Origin: Sphaerisporangium dianthi | Lineage (GTDB): Bacteria; Actinomycetota; Actinomycetes; Streptosporangiales; Streptosporangiaceae | Direction of reading: 5' to 3' | DNA length: 64,000 nt | NCBI RefSeq assembly: GCF_042654065.1 | Contig: NZ_JBHSFP010000016.1 | Location: forward strand, 1 to 64,000 | Part shown: one piece after another, positions 32,325 through 43,100 of the stretch | Numbering within the stretch: the first letter of the stretch is position 1 | Layout of the letters: every line of letters begins with the position of its first letter | The notes under the pieces: model-generated | The model's input: only the letters and a program-made list of their open reading frames with translations | The model's database searches: none | Told to the model about the DNA's origin: nothing | Program-made: the position numbers and the translations under genes

Positions 32325-34658
32325 TCAGCCTTCTTCCGATGCGGAATCCGACAGCCGGAACCGTCCCCACCTGGCCAGTTCCTCGCGAGCGAACATGGTC
32401 ACGCGATGAGCCATGCCGTAGATCCGCGCGGCCGCGTCGACCGTCTCCCGGCAGATCGCGCTCGCGGTCGCGACATCACCCAGCATGCCCTCCTGGTGGG
32501 CCAGGATGACCCGTGCCCGCAAGACGTCCGGGTCATCGGGTCCGAGTGCCGCCCCGCCTTCGTCGACGACGGACCACGCGATTTGTCGCGCCCTGCGGCT
32601 GTCCCCGGGGCCGTCGGCACGTCCCCCGACCCACCAGGCGAGCGTCCCCAGCAGCTTCATCCTGACCTTCGTGCCGCGCGCGGACCGCTGCAGGGCCGCG
32701 GAATCGGCCAGCCGCTCCAGCCAGCCGATCACGGCGGCGTCGAACGCCTGATCGGCGATCTCATCGAGGGTGGCGTCCATGTTGGCGAAGATGGCATCGA
32801 CGAACGACGGCCCGGCGACCATCTGAGCCTCCACCAGGTCCTGCCACAGGCGGAACGCACGGCGATGGTCGCCGGAACGCCGCGTCCACACGGCGACCTC
32901 GAAGCGCGCCGACATGACCATCTCGTGGCGCTCACCGAGCACGCGGACCGCGGCCTCGGCCACCTCGCGGGCGAGTTCCAGCGCTTCCCTGACGCGTCCC
33001 AGCGCGCCGACCTGGCGGGCGAGGGTGATCCGGCTCCCTATCGTCAGCTCGTGATCCTCGCCGAACAGGCGCACACTGTCCTGGACGATCGCCAGCGCCA
33101 TGTCGTGCGCCCTTCGCGGGTCTCCCCTCAGGTGACGCCGCGCTCCCACCCACCAGGCCGTCTCGTCACGCAGGCTTATCATCTTCTCCGCGGGCGCCCC
33201 CTGCGCCATGGCCATCGCGATCGCGCGCTCCAGCCAGGACACCACGTCCGCGTCACGGTCGCTGTCGTGCATGAAGGACGAGAAGTCGAGTGCCGCCTGA
33301 TAGTGACCGGCGTCCAACGCCTTCGACAGGGCGTACTCGGCGACGCCCGGCCGGTTGCGGAGGAAGGCGGCCCAGGCCACGTCGATGACGTCCTCCGGGG
33401 GCACGAACGCGACGATGGCCTCCCAGGCGGCCGGCGGCACACCGGGGACGGAGGCGGCCTCGTCGGCGGCGTCCGGAAGGTAATCGAACGCGACATAGTG
33501 ATCGTCGCCGGATGGCATGAGCAGGCCGCTGGTGGAGTACAGGGGTTCGGTCGCCCACGCCAGCGCCTCCTCCCACGACTCCAGCCTGAAGTCCAGACGG
33601 CCCGGCTCGGTCAGGTACGCCTCGTGCAGTGAGCGCAGGAACCCGATCGGCAACGGCAGGTGGTGGCCGGCGCGGCGTACGTCGACGGCCGCCGTCACCA
33701 GTGCCGCGCCTCGCGGCCTGCCATGCGGCCACGAGCCCCACGCGTCCTGCCACTCCTGGAACAGCTGCGGGCCGGCGGCGAGGTACTGTGCGACGCCGAA
33801 GCGATCAGCGTGCCCCAGCGCCTTCACGAGCCGGGCGTCCTCGGGCGCCGCCGCCGCCCGGCCCCTCTCCTCAGGCGACCACAGGCGATCGAGGCGGATC
33901 TCGCGCGCCAGGCTCAGCACCTCACCTGCCAGTCGCAGGACATGACGCTCCTTGTCCGTCGCGTTCGAGAACGACCGTGGGCTGTATCGGGCCCGCTCGT
34001 AGGAGCGCATGGTGGCCAGGACGACCGTGTGACGGCGCGGGTCGGCGAACAGCGGGGTGAGCATGTCCGCGACGAGCCCGTCGAAGCCGAGGTACAGCTC
34101 CAGGTCGTCGAGCCATACGACGCTGCGGCGCCGCCGTCCGGCCACTTGCAGCGCCGCCCGCAGATCCTGCCGGGACGGCGGGCGGACGAAGACGTGGTGC
34201 GGCAGGCAGGCGCGCATCGCCTCGTAGGCCGCTCTGCTCTTTCCCGCCGTGGACTCCCCGACGACCAGGACGAACCTGCTCGCCCGCAGGGCCTGCTCCA
34301 GATCGCCGCTCCTGTCGCGCCGGACGAAGGCCGGGCACTGATCCACGGCTCCCTCGTTGGTGAGCACGGACAGAGCGGGGTGGACACCGATGGTGAGCGG
34401 ATCATCGATGTCGCGGACCCGTGGCAGACGCCGGAAAAGGCCGAAGTAGAACTGCCGCGCGGGTTCGCCGAGGTCGCGATTCTCGATCAGCCGTTCGGCC
34501 CGCAGGGTCAGCACTCCGGCCAGGCCGCTGACCATGCCCACGACCAGCGAGCCCACGATGGCCGACATCGAGGAGGCCACCACCGAGGCGACCGCGCCGG
34601 CCGCGGCGGCGATCATGATCAACCACCAGCCGCGGAACCGCCACCATGGGCTTCCCAA
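32325..34658 (-). CDS. Membrane-anchored P-loop NTPase with TPR-like C-terminal half (777 aa)
   Basis: The start (TTG 34658) is uncertain. Two membrane helices fill residues 12-50 (LIMIAAAAGAVASVVASSMS and later IVGSLVVGMVSGLAGVLTLR). A P-loop domain follows with Walker A VLVVGESTAGKSRAAYEA (about 130-147) and Walker B SVVWLDDLELYL (about 178). The C-terminal half (about 420-760) is alpha-helical with TPR-like repeats such as GALGRVREALELAREVAEAA. This is a STAND-like layout: sensor repeats plus a nucleotide switch at the membrane. Its function is unknown; signalling or stress sensing is likely. It is transcribed alone, opposite the sigma factor gene. Confidence 0.78.
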   Translation of the reverse strand: MGSPWWRFRGWWLIMIAAAAGAVASVVASSMSAIVGSLVVGMVSGLAGVLTLRAERLIENRDLGEPARQFYFGLFRRLPRVRDIDDPLTIGVHPALSVLTNEGAVDQCPAFVRRDRSGDLEQALRASRFVLVVGESTAGKSRAAYEAMRACLPHHVFVRPPSRQDLRAALQVAGRRRRSVVWLDDLELYLGFDGLVADMLTPLFADPRRHTVVLATMRSYERARYSPRSFSNATDKERHVLRLAGEVLSLAREIRLDRLWSPEERGRAAAAPEDARLVKALGHADRFGVAQYLAAGPQLFQEWQDAWGSWPHGRPRGAALVTAAVDVRRAGHHLPLPIGFLRSLHEAYLTEPGRLDFRLESWEEALAWATEPLYSTSGLLMPSGDDHYVAFDYLPDAADEAASVPGVPPAAWEAIVAFVPPEDVIDVAWAAFLRNRPGVAEYALSKALDAGHYQAALDFSSFMHDSDRDADVVSWLERAIAMAMAQGAPAEKMISLRDETAWWVGARRHLRGDPRRAHDMALAIVQDSVRLFGEDHELTIGSRITLARQVGALGRVREALELAREVAEAAVRVLGERHEMVMSARFEVAVWTRRSGDHRRAFRLWQDLVEAQMVAGPSFVDAIFANMDATLDEIADQAFDAAVIGWLERLADSAALQRSARGTKVRMKLLGTLAWWVGGRADGPGDSRRARQIAWSVVDEGGAALGPDDPDVLRARVILAHQEGMLGDVATASAICRETVDAAARIYGMAHRVTMFAREELARWGRFRLSDSASEEG

Positions 34659-35017
34659 TGTGGCATGCCGCCTTCCGGGCCGCTGCTGCGCGAATTACGT
34701 GAACACCGCCCTCCTAGGCTGTCGCACATGGCGCCGTCGATAAAGAGCACCGCCCGAAACCGGACAGCGCCGTCGCAGTCGATGCCGTCCTCGCCGAGCC
34801 CGCCGCGTCCGGCCAGACGCGAGGTCCGCCATCGCCGGGGATGTCGAGCACCCGCGCCCCGGCCGTCACAGCGGGAGGCCGTATGACCGATTTCGGCACT
34901 TTTTCGGCAGTGACGTCGACCTAAGCTCTGCCCGGCTCCCGGCCCCCGTCGTGCGCCCGTCGCACGGCGGCATGGTCATCCCCGCGGCCCGGCCCGTGGG
35001 TCCTTCCGGAAGAGAAG
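34659..35017. other. 359-bp divergent intergenic region upstream of the sigma factor
   Basis: No convincing gene is seen. TTTCGGCA occurs twice, at 34891-34898 and 34902-34909, exactly one helical turn (11 bp) apart, about 110 bp before the sigma factor start. It could be a regulator site. No clear ECF promoter was recognised. Confidence 0.4.
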
Positions 35018-35617
35018 ATGAGAACGTCCGAACCGAGCACACCGTCCGCCGCGCCGCAGGAGAATGCGGACAGCACGAGGGAACATCGGGAACGTCACCT
35101 CGGGGCGCTCGTGCGGGAACACGAGAAGGCCCTGCTGGCGTACACGGAGAAACTCCTGAACGACCGCCACCTCGCCGAGGACATCGTGCAGGAGACCCTG
35201 GTCCGCGCCTGGCACAACGCCGAACGGCTGCGTGAGGGCCGGGGGTCGGTGCGAGGCTGGCTGCTCACGGTCGCCCGCAACCTCGTGATCGACCGGTCCA
35301 GGAGCGGCTTCCACCGGCACGAGGTGACCGGCGTGGACATGTTCGATGTCACGCAGCGCGACCACGCGGACGCCGTGGTGGCCTCGGTGATGGTCGCCAA
35401 GATGCTCGGGTCGCTGTCGGCGGAGCACCGCGAGGTCCTCGTGCACACCTACCTGCGCGGGCGGACCATCCGCGAGGTGGCCGACGACCTCGGCATACCG
35501 GTCGGAACGGCGAAGTCCCGGCAGCACTACGCGCTCGACCACCTCAGGAAGCGCGAGAAGATCAGGCCCACCCCTGCGACGGCCGGCCTGACCCACGAGG
35601 CGACAACCCTGGCCTGA
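35018..35617 (+). CDS. ECF-type sigma-70 family RNA polymerase sigma factor (199 aa)
   Basis: Sigma-2 region: LVREHEKALLAYTEKLLNDR, then HLAEDIVQETLVRAWHNAER and GWLLTVARNLVIDRSRSG (residues 32-110). Sigma-4 region: LSAEHREVLVHTYLRGRTIR, then EVADDLGIPVGTAKSRQHYA and DHLRKR (125-180). It matches SigL/SigM-like group 4 factors usually paired with a zinc-binding anti-sigma encoded next door, but no such gene follows: the next gene is on the other strand. A long polar N-terminus of about 30 residues precedes the domains. Probably directs an envelope or stress regulon. Confidence 0.92.
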   Translation: MRTSEPSTPSAAPQENADSTREHRERHLGALVREHEKALLAYTEKLLNDRHLAEDIVQETLVRAWHNAERLREGRGSVRGWLLTVARNLVIDRSRSGFHRHEVTGVDMFDVTQRDHADAVVASVMVAKMLGSLSAEHREVLVHTYLRGRTIREVADDLGIPVGTAKSRQHYALDHLRKREKIRPTPATAGLTHEATTLA

Positions 35618-35754
35618 CCTACGGCCCACCACCCCGAAGCGCTCCAGGACCCGGCCACCGGTCACGCCGGGGACGACACCGTGAAGCTCACAACGCGGAC
35701 CTCCACCGATCACGCCGGGGACCACACCGTGAGGCTCAGAACGCGGATCACCGG

Positions 35755-37566
<1,812 letters not shown>

Positions 37567-37763
37567 GTGGTTCCACCCATCTCTCGGCACCCGCCGGCCT
37601 GCCTCACCCGTGAGGCGGCCTCGCCGGCCCCTCCGCGTCTCCTCAGGGCACACGTGACGGACGGAGAAAGGGTTCGACGCGATCTCCCGCCATTCGACGT
37701 GAACCCTTCGCGGCGGTGACCTCGTGTATCGAGCGGCAAGTGCCCATCACTCGGGGGGACTAC

Positions 37764-39683
37764 GTGGCACGACGACACACCTCAGGCTTCGACGTGCTCG
37801 GGATGTCGGCCGACCCCACGCCCGGGGACCCCGACGAGATCCGGCGGCTCGCCGATCGCTACCAGGAGATCGCGGACCAGGCGAAGACCGCCGCCGACAT
37901 CCTCGGGAAGGGCGGCGCCGTCGAGCAGGGCAAGGGGAAGGCCATGGACGCGCTCCGCGCCCAGCTGAAGTCCCTGCCGGACAAGCTCGCCAAGACCCGG
38001 GACTCCTTCGAGACGGCCGCCGGCGCGTACAAGACCTATGCCACCCAGCTCGAGGAAGCGCAGTCCCAGGTGGACCGGGCGATGGACCAGGCGGGACCCG
38101 CGGCCGGCACGGCCGGGCAGAGCGTTCCCACCCTTCCCCCCGACGCCACCGCCGACCAGAAGGACGCCGCCCGCAAGCAGCAGGAAGGCATCGACGCCGC
38201 CGGCCAGACCATGTCGGCCGCCCGGAGCCTGGCCGAGCAGGCGAGGAACCTGCGCGAGCAGGCGTCGAGGAGGGCCGGGCAGGAACTCGACGACGCGGCG
38301 GCGAAGGCGATCCCGGAGCGCAACTTCTTCCAGAAGATCGCGGACTTCTTCAAGGACTTCCCGTTCGTGAAGATCCTCATCGACATCCTCGTCGCCGTGG
38401 TCACGGTCTTCTTCCCCGTGGTGGGCTTCGTGCTGGGAGCGGCGTTGTTCGCCTTCCAGACCGTCCAACAACTGGTGACCGGGGACTTCAAAGCCGGTGA
38501 CTTCGCGGCCGGCCTGATCGCCCTGGTCCCGGGCGGCGCCCTGTTCCGGCTGGGCGGCCGGGCGGCCACCACGGCCGGATCCAAGATCGCACCCGGGCTG
38601 TTCAAGGGAGGCGCCGAGGGGGGCGGCTTCTTCCAGACGGCGAGCGGGAGCATCGGCAAGATCACCGACACCTTCGCCAACTCCAAGCCCTTCGCCGTGG
38701 CCTTCGAGAGTCCCGGCGGCAAGCTGATCACCGGGACGATCGGCCAGTTCGGGAAGGCGGTCGGTGAAGAGGCGATCGTCAAGAAGCTCAACGGCGACGA
38801 GATCACCGCCGGCAACCTGCTGGCCGGCGCCGCCGGCGGCGCCCTGACCGGTGGGCTGATCAAGGGTGTGAAGGGCACCCGTGAGGGCGAGTTCAGCGGA
38901 GGCGCGTTCACCCCGGCGCCCGGCGGCGCGACCGGCACCGGCGCCGGCACGGCCACCATCGGCACAGGCGGCGCGGGCGGCGCGGGAGGGGCGGGAGGGG
39001 GTACGCCCACCACGGTCGGCGGCGGCGCGGGTGCAGGCAACGCGGGCGCCCCCGGGGGCGGCCAGGCGGGCAACGCGGGAGCCGTGAACCTCGGCACGGC
39101 CGGCGCGGGGACCGGAAACGCCGGTGCCGGCGGCCGGCAGGACAGCGTGAAGGACAGGGCCATCCAGCAAGGGATCGACCTGGTCCCGGAGGGGGTGTCC
39201 GCCGCCGCCAAGATCGGCGTGGCGATCGGCGAAGGGCAGGACCCCGGCGAAGCGGTGCTCAGCGAGGCCGGCAACTTCCTGCCGAAGGCCGTCGGCTCGG
39301 TGGGCAAGAGCCCGGTCGCGAACGGCCTCGACTCGATCATCCCCTTCAAGGGCACCGCACCGCCGTCGACCGCCGGGGGCACTCCGGCCGCCTCCGCCGC
39401 CTCGGGCCCGGACCCGGCGACCTCCGCTCCCACCGCCTCGGCGCCCAACCCCGCCACCTCGCCCCAGACGCCCGCCGGTCAGCCGCAGGACGTGCCGCTC
39501 CCGCCGTCACCGACCACCCCGTCCCCGAGCACCACCCCACCGCCGTCACCGACCACTGCGGCCCCGAGCACCACCCCGCCGCCGTCACCGGCCACCCCGG
39601 CCCAGAACAACCCGCTCTCGCCCTCGCCGACGGCCGCCGAGCCGCAGGATGTGCCGCTCCCGCCGTCGCCGACCACCCCCTGA
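37764..39683 (+). CDS. Candidate type VII secretion substrate: helical N-terminus, hydrophobic centre, Gly- and Pro-rich tail (639 aa)
   Basis: GTG 37764 has GGGGGG 5 bases upstream and is preferred over GTG 37716. Residues 20-120 form long amphipathic helices (GDPDEIRRLADRYQEIADQA, then ALRAQLKSLPDKLAKTRDSF) of the type seen in putative T7SS signal domains. A hydrophobic patch (about 199-240, PFVKILIDILVAVVTVFFPV) and a segment reminiscent of polymorphic-toxin cores (KAGDFAAGLIALVPGGALFR) follow. Then come a Gly-rich region (about 379-456) and a Pro/Ser/Thr tail (526-639) with PQDVPLPPSPTTP present twice. No nuclease or other toxin domain is visible. It directly precedes the WXG100-size gene and the EssC-like ATPase gene. 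Confidence 0.75.
   Translation: MARRHTSGFDVLGMSADPTPGDPDEIRRLADRYQEIADQAKTAADILGKGGAVEQGKGKAMDALRAQLKSLPDKLAKTRDSFETAAGAYKTYATQLEEAQSQVDRAMDQAGPAAGTAGQSVPTLPPDATADQKDAARKQQEGIDAAGQTMSAARSLAEQARNLREQASRRAGQELDDAAAKAIPERNFFQKIADFFKDFPFVKILIDILVAVVTVFFPVVGFVLGAALFAFQTVQQLVTGDFKAGDFAAGLIALVPGGALFRLGGRAATTAGSKIAPGLFKGGAEGGGFFQTASGSIGKITDTFANSKPFAVAFESPGGKLITGTIGQFGKAVGEEAIVKKLNGDEITAGNLLAGAAGGALTGGLIKGVKGTREGEFSGGAFTPAPGGATGTGAGTATIGTGGAGGAGGAGGGTPTTVGGGAGAGNAGAPGGGQAGNAGAVNLGTAGAGTGNAGAGGRQDSVKDRAIQQGIDLVPEGVSAAAKIGVAIGEGQDPGEAVLSEAGNFLPKAVGSVGKSPVANGLDSIIPFKGTAPPSTAGGTPAASAASGPDPATSAPTASAPNPATSPQTPAGQPQDVPLPPSPTTPSPSTTPPPSPTTAAPSTTPPPSPATPAQNNPLSPSPTAAEPQDVPLPPSPTTP
39480..39682. repeat. Duplicated PQDVPLPPSPTTP-coding segment in the substrate gene tail
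   Basis: A 40-bp sequence is present at about 39481-39520 and again at 39643-39682, just before the stop codon. Between them are shorter PPPSPTT-type repeats. Confidence 0.75.
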
Positions 39684-39771
39684 CCTTCCGGCCCGGCTCC
39701 GGCCTTCGGACCGGGTCCCCAGAGACCTCCACCACCGGTGGATGGACGACCGATGTTCAAGGAGAAACCTC

Positions 39772-40065
39772 ATGCCCAACTACACCGTCAACTCCGACGA
39801 GACCGCCTCCACCTCGGCGGCGCTGCTCAACGACTTCTCGCAGCTGCAGGACAAGCTCACCGAGGTGCGCGGCAAGATCCAGAACCTGCTGGCGCAGGGG
39901 TACAGCACTCCCGCGGCCCAGCAGAAGTTCCAGCCCTTCTTCGACGAGTTCGCCAAGGGCTTCGACCAGGTGAACCAGTCGCTCCAGGGCATCGGCCAGT
40001 ACGTGAAGGCCGTCGGCGACGCGTTCTCCCAGACCGACGACCAGCTCGGCTCCAACCTGTCGTAA
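39772..40065 (+). CDS. WXG100-family-size secretion partner without a WXG motif (97 aa)
   Basis: AAGGAG lies 7 bases before ATG 39772. The protein is a two-helix hairpin: helix 1 ALLNDFSQLQDKLTEVRGKI (about 17-36), turn LLAQGYSTPAAQQKF, helix 2 PFFDEFAKGFDQVNQSLQGI. It resembles WXG100/ESAT-6-like proteins in length, heptad pattern and place between a T7SS substrate gene and the ATPase gene, but the turn has QGYSTP in place of W-x-G. Related WXG-like proteins with a Y-x-T turn occur in actinobacteria. Expected to be exported as a dimer or with the larger substrate. Confidence 0.82.
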   Translation: MPNYTVNSDETASTSAALLNDFSQLQDKLTEVRGKIQNLLAQGYSTPAAQQKFQPFFDEFAKGFDQVNQSLQGIGQYVKAVGDAFSQTDDQLGSNLS

Positions 40066-40155
40066 CGGCGGCCCTGTGCCCCTGCCCCCGCGCAGCCCCG
40101 GCGTCGCCGCCGCGGCGCGCCGGCCCACCACTTTCGTACGAGGGAATCGATTGCC

Positions 40156-43100
40156 GTGCGTTTGAACGTCAGCGTCCGGACCCCGCAGGACCCGGGGGTC
40201 TCCACGGTCGTCGCCGTGGAGACGGAACCCTCCGCGCAGGTGGGCCGGCTCGCCGCGGAGCTGGCGCGTGCCGTCGGCCTCGCCGGCGCCGGGCGCCCCG
40301 GCGGCCCCGGCGGCCCCGGGGGCGCGGACCCGGTCCTCTACATCGGCTCCGAGCCGGTCGACCCCGAGGCCACCCTGTACGCCGCCGGGGTGCGTGACGG
40401 CCTGGACCTCGGGCTCGGCGCCCCCGTTCCCGGGGAGCCCGAGCCCGAGGGCCTGGTGGAGCTGCGCGTCGTCAGCGGCCCGGGAGCCGGGACGTCCTTC
40501 CGCCTGCCGCCCGGCGACTACGACATCGGCGGCGATGCCGCCTGCCGGATCCGGCTGCCGGCGGGGGCGCCGCAGGTCGCCGCCCGGGCGCGCGTCCGGG
40601 TCGACCGCACGGTGGAGGTGACGGCGTCCGGCCAGGCCCTCCTGGACGGCAAGGAGCTGTCCGGCTCGGCCGGCTGGCCGGAGGGCAGCCAGCTCGCGGC
40701 CGGCGACACCCTGCTGGAGCTGGCCGTCCCGGCGAGCAGGCGGGTGCCGCTGACGCCCGCCGCCGACGGGCTGGGCCTGGAGTTCAACCGGCCGCCGCGG
40801 TTCCGGGCCGCCCGGGGCGGGGGCCGCTTCCGGCTGCCGACGCCGCCGGCCAAGCCGGAGAAGCGGCCGATCCCGCTGCTGCCGATCCTGCTGGTCCCGG
40901 TGGGCGGCGCCCTGGTCGCCATCCTGACGACCGGCCGCTGGTCGTTCGTCTTCCTCGCGCTGCTGTCGCCGCTCGGCGCCCTGCTGACCCAGTTCGGCGG
41001 GCGCAAGCAGACGCAGGCCTCCTACGAGGAGAAGCTTCGCGAACACGAGGCGTCCCTGGCCCGGGTGAACGAGGCCGTGGACACCGCGGTGCTGAAGGAA
41101 CAGCACACGCTCCGGCTCTCCCTGCCCGACCCCGCGTCGCTGCTCCAGGCCGCCTCCCAGCCCTCCGAGCGGCTGTGGGAACGCCGGTGGCAGGACCCCG
41201 ACTTCCTCGACGTGCGGGTGGGCACCGCCGACCTGCCGTCCTCGCTGACCGTCGAGGATCCGACATTGGAGGAGTACCGCCGCACCACGGTCCCCCGGCT
41301 GACCCAGGTGCCGGTGGCGATCTCCCTGCGCGGCGCCGGGGTGACCGGCGTCGCGGGCCAGGCCGCCGCGAACCTGGCCGGCTGGATGACCGCCCAGGCC
41401 GCAGCCCTGCACAGCCCGGCCGACCTGCGCATCGTGGTGCTGGCCGGCCCCGACGGCGAAGACGCCTGGTCGTGGGTGCGCTGGCTGCCCCACTGCCAGC
41501 CGCAGGGCGAGGACGCCTACGCCCTGATCGGCAGCACCTCCGACTCGATGGCCCGCCGGATCGGCGAGCTCGGCCAGCTGGTCGCCGCCCGCGTGGCGGC
41601 GGGACCGGACGTGCCGCGCGGCGGCGCCGCCGGCTCTCCGGACATCCTGGTGGTGCTGGACCAGGCCCGCAGGGCGCGTTCGCTCCCCGGCGTGGTCGGC
41701 CTGCTGCGGGACGGCCCGTCCGTGGGCGTCCACACGATCTGCCTGGACCGCGAGGAGCGGTCGCTGCCGGAGGAGTGCACGGCGGTGGTCGCCATCGACG
41801 CGGACGGCGTCAGCGTGCGCACCGCGCAGGGCGCGCCACCCGAGAACGTGCGCGTGGACTCTCCCGAGCGCGGCTGGTACGAGCGCCTGGCCCGCGCCCT
41901 GGCGCCGCTGCGGGGCGTCGGCGACACCGACGAGAGCGCCCTGCCGGGCTCGGTGCGGCTGCTGGACCTGCTCGGCGTCGAGCCGCCCACGGCCGGCGCC
42001 ATCGGCGCGGGGTGGGCGCTGGCCGGGCGCAGCACGCGGGCGATCCTCGGGGCCGGGTACGACGGCGACTTCTCGGTCGACCTGGTCCGCGACGGGCCGC
42101 ACGCGCTGGTGGCGGGGACGACCGGCTCGGGCAAGTCCGAGCTGCTGCAGACCCTGGTCGCCACCTTGGCGGTGGTGAACCGCCCGGACGAGATGACGTT
42201 CGTGCTGGTCGACTACAAGGGCGGCAGCGCGTTCGCCGAGTGCGCCGACCTCCCGCACACCGTCGGCCTGGTCACCGACCTGGACACCCACCTGGTGGAG
42301 CGCGCCCTGGTCTCCCTGGGCGCCGAGCTGCGCCGCCGCGAGCAGGTGCTGGCGGAGGCCGGCGCCAAGGACATCGAGGACTACCTGGACAAGCGGGCGC
42401 GGGGCGGCGACGTGCTGAGCCCGCTTCCCCGCCTGCTGCTGGTGATCGACGAGTTCGCCTCGATGGCCCGTGAGCTGCCGGACTTCATCTCGGGCCTGGT
42501 CAACATCGCCCAGCGGGGCCGCTCGCTGGGGATCCACCTGGTGCTGGCCACCCAGCGGCCCAGCGGCGCCGTGACGGCCGACATCCGCGCCAACACCAAC
42601 CTGCGGATCGCGCTGCGCACGACCGACGCCTCCGAGAGCAGGGACATCATCGACGCGCCCGACTCCGGCGCCATCTCCCCCGGGACGCCGGGACGCGCCT
42701 ACGCCCGCCTGGGTCCCTCGGCGCTGCTGCCGTTCCAGGCCGGGCGGGTGGGCGGCCGGCGGCCGGCCGGCGCGGTGGCCACGTCCACCGACATCGCTGT
42801 GCGCGCGCAGGACGTCGGCTGGCGGGAGCTCGGCGGGCCGCTGCCGATCGCCGCCCGCGTCAAGGACTCGGTGAGCGGGCAGGAGGCCATCACCGACCTC
42901 GCCGTCCTGGTCCGGGCCGTCGCGGACGCGGCGCACGCGGCGGGCGTCCCCGCCCAGCCCAGCCCGTGGCTGCCGCCGCTGCCCGAAGTCCTGCGGTGGA
43001 CCGAGCCCGCGGCGCCCAAGCCGCGCGGCGACCGGGACGCGGCCCTGCCGGCCGTGGAGTACGGGCTGGTCGACCTGCCCGCCGACCAGGACCGCCGCCC

